Part shown: piece by piece, positions 11,860-23,600 of the stretch
Layout: every line of letters begins with the position of its first letter
Numbering within the stretch: position 1 is the first letter of the stretch
Assembly: GCA_005406025.1 (NCBI GenBank)
Contig: BGZK01000535.1
Coordinates: 248,001-312,000, forward strand
DNA from: Eumeta japonica
Taxonomy: Eukaryota; Arthropoda; Insecta; Lepidoptera; Psychidae
DNA: 64,000 bases
Direction: 5' to 3'
Translations under genes and position numbers: made by a program
Notes under the pieces: model-generated
Told to the model about the DNA's origin: nothing
Database searches by the model: none
The model's input: only the letters and a program-made list of their open reading frames with translations

Positions 11860-13267
11860 ATTCTCTAAATCTAAACAAAGCACAGTGTTGTAGAATTTTT
11901 TTAAAGTGGAAGTTTTATTCATCTACATTTTTTGACTAATTTATGATAATTTGATAATTAACTTGCTAATTTATGATAGTTTGTTACAAAAGACATTTTC
12001 TTTATTTCATTGTTTAATAACTTTTGTTAGTATGCTTATTTTATTATTTTTTTATTGTCTACTTTTTAGTTCTCTTTTAAGATTGTACTTTTTTACGCTT
12101 TCTTGTCTTTAATGGTGTTTACGTCGTGTTTTATTAATTATAATGAAACACAACGTTGACGGTTATTAAGTCGTTATAAATTCTTCTATTGATAGTGAAA
12201 GTTACATATGCTTTTACTACATAAATAATTACAAATAATAATACTTCACTATAATTTCATCTAAAACATGGATTACTAAGATAATTAACAAAGACAAATA
12301 ACGGATAACCAAGTCATTATTGTTTTGGTTTCGGTTAAAAATAACCATAGGTTGTATGACTTACGCTGACTGAATTGTAAAATACACATAAAAATTATTT
12401 ACAAATGTGAACTCAAATATATCTTTAAAAACCCTGTGGTAATAATATGTCTTTATATTTTCTAATTGATGTATTATAATTTTTTTTTGTAATGTAAAAA
12501 TTATCTTATTAAGATATGTTCATCATTTTCAATACACTTTTTACCAGTGTAGTAAAGATCCTTAAATATACAAATAGGCTATTTATTTTAGCCATTTCAT
12601 ATAGACCAATTTTGTCCTTTACAAAATGGTATTTTAATGGCTAGGCAGGTACTTTATGTAATACAACAGATTCATTCATTACGTGCAACAACACATGAAC
12701 AATCTTACCTATACACAATTTCCAGGATGTACTTATCTTACTTATATAGAGTTTATGACTGTTATGAAAACTTCATCAAAATCAACAAGATCTATTTATA
12801 AATATGTCACTCAATGTGGTATGCAGTTTTATGAAATAAAGTTTCTTAGGAGGCGACTAGATAATCGATGATTAGACGAGAACTGAGAGTGGAATTTCAA
12901 GGACACGTTACGTTTCACTAAGTGTATTTTGTTACATGAGAGAGAAGAAAGGTATAACAAAGAGTGAAGGAGTATGGGAGGTATATATTCCGATACCATA
13001 GAAGAACAGCAAAAAAATAACAAACTCAACGATGAAATAAAAAAAAAACAGAAACGCGTATGTGCGCAGATGTACCTGTCAAACGCTATATATGAATAGC
13101 TGAGGTAAAAACGCGTTGTGTAATTTATATTTATCAATGGGTTTTGTAACTATTGGTGTATTTTAATTTAATCTTGTAATTGTTTGATTATATTCTAGAA
13201 CAGTTATTATATAAACATATTTAATCTATTAAAATTTTATAATAAAAGATGTTTATAAGTTTAACGG
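11860..13267. other. Intergenic AT-rich DNA
   Basis: No conserved frame. A minus-strand open frame at 12,829-13,137 is serine- and leucine-rich without a motif and is probably random. Confidence 0.45.
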
Positions 13268-13532
13268 TGGTTTATACCAAAAGTAAAAACGTAATTAGTA
13301 ATATTAATCATTAATTTTTGGCATATAATCGGCGAGTAACAAGTGAAAACGTAATTCGTAAAAGTAATCTGTAAGATTTGACAGATAATATATGTTCAAT
13401 CTACCAAATCTTACGGATTATGTTCAAGGAATGTCTTCATATTTGGTACAACTCGCTGAATGTATAAACTGGGTATCAAATATTAAGCATTACGTTTACG
13501 AATTATGTTTTTATTTTTGGTTCAAATCGTCG
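13268..13532. repeat. Long imperfect inverted repeat (foldback/MITE-like element)
   Basis: The outer left arm accaaaagtaaaaacgtaatt is mirrored by a right arm ending attatgtttttatttttggtt, and the inner parts pair too: taatctgtaagatttgacag against ctaccaaatcttacggatta. The whole 265 bp therefore folds back on itself about a centre near 13,395, with mismatches and small loops. It has no coding capacity. It lies about 0.65 kb upstream of the CSN8 start. Confidence 0.7.
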
Positions 13533-14177
13533 CAATATTCACTTCTACCACATATACAATGCAGTATGCTCACTTATTTTATTTCATATTTGCTATCATT
13601 TTGTATTTTATGATCGCCATTTTGGTTTTATAAAAAAAAACATACTTGTAAATAAATATAGTTATAGCCAATAACCATCACACGGTTGAGACGAATCAAT
13701 AAAAACTTCATTGATCAAAAGCTTTTTAGCCATTGCCACATTTCGATGCCATAAAAATCCCTCAGACATATACCTTACATACCCAAATGCGCTTATGAAA
13801 AGTCTTTGCTGTCACTTAACCGATTAAAAACATATTTTTGTATTAATACTTAATGTAAAATCCCTTTTACACCAATTTTCTTTATGTAGAAAATGCATAG
13901 AAATGACGACAATGTGTATACATGATATGCTTTTATAATACAAAATGGTTAAGATACATATTAATTTATAATTTAAAGTTTATCTGTGGAGTTCCATTTG
14001 TCAACAGCTATCAACAATTCAACAGCTCATCTGTCATTGAACGCACCGAATGTTGTGGAATGAATAGTTTCCATTTAAACAATTGTACTTTGTAAATAGA
14101 GTTTTATATTTTGTGTGTGAAGTAGATTGGTTTATTAATGTTTTTTTGTTCGTTCGATATAGTTCTATAAACTCAAC
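13533..14177. promoter_or_regulatory. CSN8 upstream region (promoter not resolved)
   Basis: The stretch must contain the CSN8 transcription start, but I see no convincing TATA box or initiator. The last 200 bases before the start codon contain a caacagct repeat (three near copies between 14,003 and 14,026). The start codon context, caacATGc, is acceptable for an insect gene. Confidence 0.35.
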
Positions 14178-14231
14178 ATGCTATTGAACTTTGATAAACT
14201 TTGTGTAGATTTAGAAAAACAAGAGTTAGAG
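14178..14231 (+). CDS. CSN8: CSN8 coding exon 1
   Basis: Eighteen codons, MLLNFDKLCVDLEKQELE, ending at a GAG|GTACGA donor in phase 0. The short intron that follows (113 nt) ends at TTCCAG. Confidence 0.85.
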
Positions 14232-17200
14232 GTACGAAAATTGTGTTGTTGCTATTACTATAATAATATAATTTGCAAGAAATTAAACCTAAAAAGTTGT
14301 TTATTTCTTTCGTAATTTATATTACATTTGAAGTAAAATTCCAGGCTCCAAATGGAATACCGCCAGCTTTGGTATACGCCCAATTGTTAGGTGTATATTT
14401 GTATCAAAATGATTTGTGTAATGCCAAGTTCTTATGGAAAAGGATTCCACAGAGCATTACATCTTCAAATCCAGAAATAGGTGCAATATGGGCAGTAGGA
14501 CAAAAACTTTGGAAGAAAGATCTTGCTGGAACATATGTAGCACTCAGTCGTTATAACTGGACAGAACCAGTACTCAACATCATGCGTGCATTAGAAGGTA
14601 TCCAAATATTTGAGACAATATAATTTCAGAATAAACGCAATGTGGATCTTACAAAAAAAATGGATAATGTAAAATTATTCAACTTATTAATTACAACATT
14701 TTTATATTTTCAAAGTACATACCTTGAATTAATGTATTATTAGGAATACAAATAAGTTTCTGTCGTTTTGAGAGAGATGGCATAGCATGAGGTTTATGCT
14801 ACAATACGCAGATGATAACCAATAATGTCTAAATTTGAGCCAAATAAGCGTCATTTGTGGAAACTTTTAATTTACTTCTTTAATTTAAAAAAATCCGCAG
14901 CTGAGGTACATCAATTGCTCGTAATATAATGAGGCTGCCTTTAGTGAGAGAACATGTCATGAGTATTTTTAAAAGTTTAAATATAGTAATTTTGACGTAG
15001 AATACAAAGATCGGAGTGGAAAGCCAAAAATTTATAAAGATGCAGAATTGTAGGAATTATTGGAGGAAGATTTGTCTCAAACACAAAAGGAACTTGCACT
15101 TACATTAGAAGTCACTCAGCAAGCAGTCTCTTATCATATAAAATTGTTCGAAATGATTCATAAACAAGTTCATTGGGTTCCATACGAATTAAAGCCTAGA
15201 GATGTTAAACACCGATTTTGCATGAGTGAAATGCTGCTAGCTAGGTACAAAAAAAAGGTTTTTTACATCTAATTGTCACTTGTGATGAAAAGTGGATACA
15301 TTATTATAATCCAAAAAGAAGAAAACCATAGGGACTACCTAGCCATGCGTCAATATCCACAGTAAAACTGAATATTCATGGAAAAAACTCATGCTATGTA
15401 TTTGGTGGAATCAGCTGGGTGTGATGTATTATGAATTTTGCTTAATCCAAGAGAAACAATCACTGGAACTCTATACCGAACACAATTGATGAGATTGAGC
15501 CGAGCTCTGAAGGAAAAATGCCCTCAATACTAGACCAGACATGACAAAATTATTCTTCTACATGATAATGCTTATTCGCATCTAGCGGTTTTGGTGAAAA
15601 ACTATTTGAAAACACTAGATTGGGAAGTACTACCCCATCCGCCGTATTCACCAGACATTGCGCTGTCCGATTATCATCTGTTCTGGTCAATGGCACATAC
15701 TCTGTCAGAGCAGCGGCTCACATTATATGAAGATACCAAAAATTGGGTTGATTCATGGATAGCCTCAAAATATAAGGAGTTCTGCAGACTTGGAATCCAA
15801 ACGCTGCCTGAAAGATAGAAAGAAGTAGTTACTAGTGATGGACAATACTTTGATTAAAATTAAATTACTGTCCTTTCACAATAAATATTATTTTATTGGT
15901 GAAAAATGGCCGAAACTTATTTGCACTCAGAATAGTTTTTCCTTAACTAGAAATATTTCAATGATATTACAAATCATTTTTCCTTAATCACAACAGAATT
16001 TACAAAATTATATGCTGGCATTGCCTTCTCGTTTATTTCAATAGTATTTCTTTCTTTTCACTTCCTTTTCATTTTTGGGAACAAATAGAAGTTGAAGATA
16101 ACTAAGTCCAGAAGACAGGATGAATGGCTAAAAAATTACATTTTTAGTAATAAGAAATGTTCAGTTGTTCTTATGAGGTGAAGTATTGTAAGATGCAAAT
16201 ATTTGACTATATGCTCTAAGCAAATATGACTATAGGGATATAAACTTAGATACTGATAAAAATTTACTAAATCTGGTTTTTGAATGATATAGATGTGATA
16301 AAAATATTCAATATTCTACTATAATGTAATGTTCTGTTTTGCTCCACCTTTCTTATACTATATTTAAGGTGGGGGTAAAAGTTTTATGATATTTTATATG
16401 TAAACTCAAGATAATTTTTCATCATATTTTATTTATATTTAATTAAAATTCATATATACCATTTTGTTCAATAACTTGTTGCCATTTCGTAGGTAGTAAC
16501 ATAATCCTATTGCTGTAGAAATTTTAGGATTTTGATCAAAAAACTGACAAGTAGTTCTGAGAATCCTCTCTTGATATTAACCTAACACTACCGAAAACAT
16601 TCTGAAGAAACCGAAACAGGTGAAATTCTGAGGGTGCAAGGTCAGGGTTATATGGTGGATGCATTAACACCTTCCAACTAAACTCTTAATATTTGCTAAG
16701 TGGCTAAAGATATGTGTGGTCTGGTGTTATCGTGTTGGAAAAAACCACACCCTTTCTGTTGATTTATTCCAGCCGTTTTTTTCTGTTGATTGATTCCGGC
16801 AATTTTTTTCTCTACTTTTTGCTTAAGTCTCATCAGCTGTTAGCAGTCGAGATCCGAATTGATGGTTTTTCCTGGTGATAAAAGCTCATAATAAATAATG
16901 TCCTTCCAATTCCTCCGTACACATAGCATCAACTTATTGTGAGTTAATTTAGATATCGCTATAGTCTGTGAAGGTTGCTTGCCTTTTGAACATGATCTTT
17001 TTTGCACATTCTTGTCGTAAGTAATCCATTTTCCATCACCAGTGAGCAATCTTTTCAAAAACAGTTTGATTTCATTACGTTTCAATTGAGAATTGCAAGA
17101 GAGTACACAATTCATTAGATTTCTTTCAGTGAGCTCGTACGGGACCCAAGTATCATCCGTTTTTATACATTCAGCTTTTTTTAAATGTATCAAAACTGTT

Positions 17201-19315
17201 TTGTGGTCAATCCCAGCTCTTCAGTTGTGTTATATGAACGAATGTGCCTATTTTGCTATGCTTTTTCTAAAATTGCATCAAGTTTATCTATAAAAGATAG
17301 ACCAAAGGGAGATTCACCTTTGACATCAATATTACTGGACTAAAAACACTTGAACCAGTTTTGTGCTACTCTTACCGACACTGCATTAGATCTATAAACA
17401 ACAGAATTTTTTTTCATGGCTGGTGTTGCACTTTTGCCTTTTTTGTAATAAAACTTCAAAATGTATCAAATTTCTATATTAAACTTAACTGATTTTGGTG
17501 AATAGAAAAACAATAGAAAAATGAATAGCAGGACATAATTTTTTCTTTTTAATATAATAAGATGCCTCTATTTAATGGTATTGAAACTAGCCAGATACAA
17601 ACAGCACAACCAAAGAGATTTTACTACAACTTTTTATTTACAAAATATGAATAAACTTTTTCCCTGACCTAATGTCCTTGTAACTGTATCTAGATCAGGT
17701 TCGGCGAATACCAGTATAAACTAATGCCACAAAAAATTATTATCTACATGGAAATATTCTATATTATTTATAAATAATCCGAATGCTATTAATCGGTGAT
17801 GGAATTTTGGGGTACTACTGATAGTATTTACACTTTAACATTCTTCGGAAGGTAGTTTTAGCTCAAGATAAGTAAACAAAAAACTTAAATTAATTCTTTT
17901 TTATCATACATAACCACTATGATTACAAAACAAACACATAATGAAGCACCCATTAAGAAGTCAGGCTGGTTATGCCTACCTATTTGTCTTCAAATATTTG
18001 GAAATTGCATAATGCTCTTCTTTTACTAAATATTTGTTTAATATGGACCTTAAGTTTAATGTAAGGGCAGTTTTTATGTATCCACAGGGACCTTATTATT
18101 GCATATGTTTGCACACACACGAGCCCCTTAAATATATGTGACTGTGTAGTCCACAACTTTGATGTATTATGTCTTTATCTTCCCTTTTACTTATGTCTAT
18201 TCTATATATAAATGATTTTATCTATTTTAACCCTTATATTACGAAGTCTTGAAAAAACTTTGAAGAAAAAAGAGTAATTAAATTAGATTTTTTTTTATAA
18301 AAATCAAATGCTTCCATCAGATTTGCCATATTAGTAGATATTTTGATAATCTAATTATTTGTTGCTTACTATGATTAGAGGGTGTACCGAATATTAAGAA
18401 AATCATTTTATTTCTGAAAAAAAGTAATTTCTTAGCTATCCTTGTCATAAGTATTAGTACACTAGTAACATATGAATTAACCCATTTTATCATTCTATCC
18501 ATTTGAAAACTCACATCTATAAATAAGGTGTTTAGTAGAGTGTCCATTATTTACCAAGTTGGCTATTTTGGATATCGGCAAAATTAATAAGATTAAAATT
18601 CATTTTTATTGGTTTTTCTGGTTATTTTGCTTAATCTACTTACTAATTAATTAACCTTTTCAAAACTTATGTAATAATTTTTTTGCGCCAGTATGAAAAA
18701 AATTCCATCTAAAAAGATCATAATAGAAGCAGAATCAAGCAGTGTTGGTAAGTTGAAGAGTATAATAAATGAAATGAAAATTATTTGCTAAAAAGTGCAA
18801 AGACCCCATGTTAATTAAAAGAGAAAAGTATCGTTGTTTAGGTAGGGTTAAACGGCATTATAATTTTTTTTCTAGAATTGTTTTTAGGTTAAAAAGAAAT
18901 TATTTTGACGATACCCAAATGAAAATAGCCAACTTGCTAAATGATAGCACCCTAGTGTTTAGGCTTACACATTTGTATATCTAACTTTTTAGTATATTGT
19001 TTTAAATATTTTAAAGCGAGTTTATCACAGTTTTTATTATTAATAGACTTATCAATTATTACAGATCATGTGCGTGAAAGATCCTTTAATCTAATAGGCC
19101 GTTCCTATAGCACCATATCATTGGACACTGTAATGAATATGACCGGATTGAACAAAGACGCTGCTGAAAGAGCTTGCCGTGATCGAAAATGGGAGATCAG
19201 TGAAGATGGCACTACAGTTTTACCAGTTCTACCTACACAGGCTACTTCTTTGCATACCTCTAGTGAAGATCAACTTTTCAAGCTTACAGAATTCGTTTCT
19301 TTCTTGGAAAACTAG
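14178..19315 (+). CDS. CSN8: COP9 signalosome complex subunit 8
   Basis: The COP9 signalosome removes NEDD8 from cullins and so controls cullin-RING ubiquitin ligases; subunit 8 is its smallest core member, a PCI-type protein (CSN8/PSMD8/EIF3K family). Coding exons are 14,178-14,231, 14,345-14,597 and 19,065-19,315, with GT-AG introns in phases 0 and 1, giving 185 residues, the usual size for insect CSN8. Family hallmarks are the helical repeats around PALVYAQLLGVYLY, the KDLAGTYVAL and YNWTEPVLNIM segment, the RERSFNLIGRSYSTIS block of the PCI winged-helix region, and the conserved C-terminal LTEFVSFLEN. The 4,467-nt second intron holds two decayed mariners and a LINE fragment, none of which adds an exon. 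The gene is convergent with CHS1. The assignment comes from remembered family similarity. Confidence 0.92.
14345..14597 (+). CDS. CSN8: CSN8 coding exon 2
   Basis: Starts APNGIPPALVYAQ after TTCCAG and ends at GAAG|GTATCC in phase 1. It carries the N-terminal helical repeats and the WTEP motif. Without splicing the frame would close after a few more codons (IQIFETI and stop), so the donor is needed. Confidence 0.92.
14741..15935 (+). mobile_element. Near full-length but broken mariner in CSN8 intron 2
   Basis: Terminal inverted repeats sharing caaataagtttc are seen at about 14,750 and, reversed, at about 15,914-15,925. The transposase frame runs from MSKFEPNKRHLWKLL at 14,825 to QYFD and stop at 15,857, interrupted by several stops and frameshifts. 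Readable parts are QTQKELALTLEVTQQAVSYH, HWVPYELKPRDV, DEKWIHYYNPKRRK (first catalytic Asp), LLHDNAYSHLA (second Asp) and PPYSPDIALSDYHLF (third Asp). The second and third Asp are separated by 34 residues, the DD34D spacing of mariner. The element lies inside the CSN8 intron in the gene's own orientation. Confidence 0.88.
16364..17672 (-). mobile_element. Decayed full-length mariner in CSN8 intron 2
   Basis: Both ends are recognisable: the 5' end (high coordinate) reads ttaggtcagggaaaaagttt on the minus strand and the 3' end reads ttaaggtgggggtaaaagtt on the plus strand, about 1.3 kb apart. Between them the minus strand gives NAVSVRVAQNWFKCF, WVPYELTERNLMNCVLSC, RNEIKLFLKRLLTGDGKWIT (first catalytic region with the conserved Glu replaced by Gly) and LLSPGKTINSDL. 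Stops and shifts are frequent. The leader and terminal repeat match those of the half element at 7,299-7,760. Confidence 0.82.
17935..18165 (-). repeat. LINE 3'-end fragment, copy 2 (in CSN8 intron 2)
   Basis: Related to 5,150-5,400 along its length in the same orientation: gctggttatg, cctatttgtcttc, aattg.ataat, tgtatcc and gcacacacacga..ccccttaa are shared. It is too decayed to code. Confidence 0.5.
18166..19064. other. Rest of CSN8 intron 2
   Basis: AT-rich intron with no exon-like conservation. The acceptor that ends it is ttattacag|at. Confidence 0.5.
19065..19315 (+). CDS. CSN8: CSN8 coding exon 3 (terminal)
   Basis: Enters in phase 1 (G|AT gives Asp) and reads DHVRERSFNLIGRSYSTIS through to FVSFLEN and TAG. 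It encodes the PCI winged-helix part and the conserved C-terminal helix. Confidence 0.92.
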
Positions 19316-19554
19316 TTAGTGCATGATTTAATTTTATTTTTAAAAAATACTGATGTTTCATATAACAGTTACAGTTTTTGTTTTAAATTTAAAATGTCTG
19401 GAACATCCTTACCGGTGTACTATGCTTAGTAAAAAATTATTTCATGATTGATTTACAAATTGATTTTCATTCTTATTTCATGTATAAAAATATTTTGTGA
19501 CAAGCGTTATCTTCTTGTCTGCAATGAAACTTTCTGTATTATATTAAACAATTA

Positions 19555-19560
19555 AATAAA
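19555..19560 (+). promoter_or_regulatory. CSN8: Likely CSN8 polyadenylation signal
   Basis: AATAAA 240 nt after the stop codon, the first canonical hexamer in the 3' flank. Inferred from position and consensus only. Confidence 0.6.
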
Positions 19561-20388
19561 ACAAGAAAACAATTTTACAGTACTTTTATTAACAAAATTT
19601 ATTTTCTTATATTAAAAAATGTATATATATACAGCATAAATTTAATGAATGCTATGATTTTTTCCACTTATGAAAATTCAATAAAAAAGCTACATTTCTA
19701 GTATGTTGAAGCTCGTAATAAGCTTTAGCAGTGGCAGTGTAGATAAGTCTCATAGTACTAAAGTTTTAGTTAGTGTCCATGCCATAAGATGAATTGTATG
19801 ATAGATATCAATGTATTTAATAAAAATGACAAAATCAAGGAGTTGATTTTCAAATCTAAAATAATAATTTATTAAAATAATAATTTGAAGTAAATAAATT
19901 TACAATTTCCAGATTTTCGTATGGGGTTTTCATATGAAAATACAAATTGAGAAGTTTACTGCTATATTTTATATTACACGTATATTATAACTTATGCAAG
20001 ATGATAATTTTTATGTCAATTCAATTAATTTTCAAAAGATTTTCTAAAAGGAAAATAGATTGTGTATTTTCAGGAATGAGAAAATTTGTGTTTTTTTGTT
20101 TACAAATATTTTCATTCAAAAATCATGAGTGTAACCATAAATAAATTAAAAGAAACAGTATATCAAGCTGTTTCTTGCTAAAATGTAATTTTCTATTTTT
20201 CATTCAGTTATAAATCTTGCTTGTGTTTATTTAGGCATCATCTTGTGTAAGTATTTTATAAGTACCAAACATCATTTTTAGGACATTTTAAACTCTTTTT
20301 TTTAATTATTTCTATACTTTTATTATAAAACAGTAAAAATGTCTAATATAAATCATTAATAAAATATCAATAATTTGAGTATCATTTT
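19561..20388. other. Spacer between convergent CSN8 and CHS1 3' ends
   Basis: About 0.8 kb of AT-rich DNA with no coding sequence. It contains several poly(A)-signal-like hexamers on both strands. Confidence 0.5.
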
Positions 20389-20394
20389 TTTATT
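20389..20394 (-). promoter_or_regulatory. CHS1: Likely CHS1 polyadenylation signal
   Basis: AATAAA on the minus strand 34 nt after the CHS1 stop codon. If it is used, the 3' UTR is very short. Other hexamers lie further downstream, so the choice is an inference. Confidence 0.5.
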
Positions 20395-20427
20395 TAGTGC
20401 TATCTTAATTTTGGCAACTACTTGTTC

Positions 20428-20628
20428 TTATTGATATCGACCCTGAAAAGAAACTTGATTTTGTCTGGGCTGCATTCTCATCGAATTGGTGTCATCTTCA
20501 TCACCTAGTGTAGTTTCGTAGCCCCTGTTGATCTGGCCACCCCCATTTGGCTCGGCAAATACATCTTTTACCGAAATATTAGCTGTTGACGTCCGATGAC
20601 GCGGCATTACACCTAAGTTATTGTTCAG
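20428..20628 (-). CDS. CHS1: CHS1 coding exon 23 (C-terminus)
   Basis: Follows a TTTATAG acceptor in phase 0 and encodes 66 residues, starting [20 protein letters not shown], with [16 protein letters not shown] and ending VSFQGRYQ and TAA. This tail is typical of insect class A enzymes and brings the predicted length to 1,565. Confidence 0.88.
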   Translation of the reverse strand: MNNNLGVMPRHRTSTANISVKDVFAEPNGGGQINRGYETTLGDEDDTNSMRMQPRQNQVSFQGRYQ

Positions 20629-23600
20629 CTATAAACAAAAACACATGTATATGTAAATTTATATTACTATTATAGAAATCACATATGAAGGAAGTAGGAC
20701 AAGAAAAAATTTTGCAATTCCATGTAATAAATAATGTATGTATATCAGATTCACATTTTTTCAGTTTATAATTCCAGGAATAAGAGGTAGAAGTGGTATT
20801 TTGCACAAGTTTATGGATGTAGTAAGTCAAGCCCAAATGTTATCTTCCACCACACATTAGAGAATAAAAAAAATCCTTACTTTACTCAATATTTGACTTT
20901 AATACAAAATTCTGATATTTTATCATTAGGAATATTATAAAGACTTCAACAAACATGCAAAGTTTATAATTAAAACAGACAAATAGTAAAATCTCACTAT
21001 GATGATTAATTTTTCAGATTTTAGGTATGAAATATTACTATCACAATAAACAGTCACTCGTAAATATAGAATGTATTTTGTGCATAAGAGATTATTATTA
21101 TAAATGACAAAGTAAGTTCAATATTTAAAAGCATATTGGTTGTTAATTAATGTAATGCTACTCTCTCATTATGAAATTGTTGCAAAAGGAGAGTGCCAAT
21201 AGATAGTACCAAACAGTGTCATACATCAAGATCAAAATATTAAGTAAAATAATTTCCTTCAATTATATCATATAATCACCGAAGGAATACAAAATTTGAA
21301 CCGAGGATACAATGTACCTAATGCTTTAAAAGTTGCTCAATTCAAACTTTCTTAAAATTGTGGATGATAGTCTCACTGTAGTAATGTTTTAACAATCAAT
21401 TTTTCAGTTGATTAGTAATATAAAAATTGTTGTAACTGCCTTGTGAATAAGCGCACTGTGATAACATTTTCAGCAGTTCAAGATCACCCTTCTATAGCTC
21501 ATCTACTACCATCTATTAAATATTTACTGCCAAAATACCTATAATTATGATGACACAGTGTGATCGAACTCTCTCGTGGTCACACTTGCGCCGGGCCCCT
21601 TTTCATATCATAAGTAAAGTACAATCAGTACCAAATTATTTAGCTTATTAAATAACCCTGTTGTGTGCTGGTCAACAATATTTGCTATCAATTTACAGTA
21701 AGCGCATAATTTTGCAATAAGTACCACATCATATACTAGCATAGCAGTAGATGTATCTCTGGACATCAGGGGCCATATTAAATATTTACAGAAATCATAA
21801 AACTCTTAAGAACCTTTTGCAAAGAACATTATGTCCATTTTAGGTTATCTTCGACTATGTTAAATTACTCTGTAACCCGATTAAGAATTTTCAAATGACT
21901 ATTGTGAATTATAATACGCAAAGTACAGTCCACAAAAAGCCAAGAATGATTTTGACATAACAGTACAAGAGCCCATAGTTCCATGGGCATTTTCCTTTAT
22001 GCAAAACATATATTAAAAAAGTTCTCACATGTCAATCTAATTATGACACAATGAAAACTTCATTGATAAACTAAGGATTATAATAAAATAAAAATTTCAT
22101 AATAAAAATAATAGAAATTTAAATTTGTTAAAGAAGAAGCAAGTACATGTATTAATTTTAATGATAGTGTGGCAGATCAGGGTAGCAGTTGCTTTAATAA
22201 TACCAGAGAATCCTATTATAATTGTGTATTAAAATATTTATACCCCTCCTGTGACGCCGTATTCATTGTTAGCACCAAGAGTTTGCATTTGTGATTTTCT
22301 TCTTTCAGCCATAACAGAATTCCTTCTTGTTTCCAATGCTTTTAATGTTTCTCGACGTAGTGTCATTTTACGATTTAGTACCGGTGTTCCTTCAAGCAAA
22401 ATATTATTATGAGTCTTTTGAGTTTCAAAGAATTGCAAAATAATTCTTGCAGCTATTTACACTATAATGTGATAAATATGAAATTATTTGATATGTATTT
22501 TAGTTTTAATCTGTTTTGTATTTTACTGTTCCGTTGTATATCCAAAGAAGTAGCAGTTTATGTATGTCTTGATAAGGTTAAGTAAACCACTATATTTATT
22601 AAATGCTACAAATCAATAATTTAAAACTAAATAAATAGACTATGTAATAAAAAATGTAAGTTTAATACCAATCAAATATTTGGCAGTTTTCAAAACTAGT
22701 TAGCTTCATTTTTAATGTAATATTGGATTTCGTATTAATTTATAATGGGATTTGACTACTTTTTTTTTCATATAACTTTCCTCTTGTAATGTTTGAAATA
22801 ATGTTACATTAATTAATGAAATAAATAAAAACATGTCTGAGACAAATGCACCATTTATAATAATATTACCAGGTCCATCATTAGCATTCATATTGAAGAA
22901 CCGCTTTTTAAATGCCACATCGAGTGTACCAATATTTCTTTTCTTTTGTCTTGCTTTCTCTAGATTGTGTATTGTTTTTCTTCTACCTACATTGGCTGGT
23001 CCTGACCCTGAATCATTGTCATAATCATCGTCGAGCCCATTCAATTTTTGTAAATCTTTTACTATAGCTATAGCATTTTTATCTAGAAGAGCATCTTGAG
23101 ATAAATCTTCTGCCTAAAACACAAATTTTTTTTTGTATATACTTTTGTATGTATGCTATGTATGTACAAATAAAAAATATAGATATACCTCTTTTTAGTA
23201 CAGAACCAGTTTAGTTCTGTTGAAGATAAAATATGGGACAGAGTTCCAAATCTATGAAACAACATAGCCGTGAACTGTATGACCAAAATAAGAGCAAAGA
23301 AGAATACAAATACCAAACCAATAGGTTCCAATTGCAAGTATTCCTTAGATATGATCACCTGAAAAATTTCAAACTTCCATCAGTTACATGAATAGTTATA
23401 ATAATTTGTTATAAGCTCTGAAAGCATCAACGAAAGTCACATGCCATATACAACAACAATATATCATGATTTTTAATATTTTTAACAAAAACAATGATTT
23501 TACACAAACATGAGTTATTGATCATGTACCTACCAACTTTAGTATCAAAATAACCTAATTTCCATCATATAGAATAATGTTAGATTAGGTCACTTTAATA

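Noticed and set aside
22238..22243. TAA at 22,238 taken as the end of CHS1
   Set aside because: It lies just past a good GT donor, would make the protein about 65 residues too short for the class, and a conserved in-phase last exon exists at 20,428-20,628.
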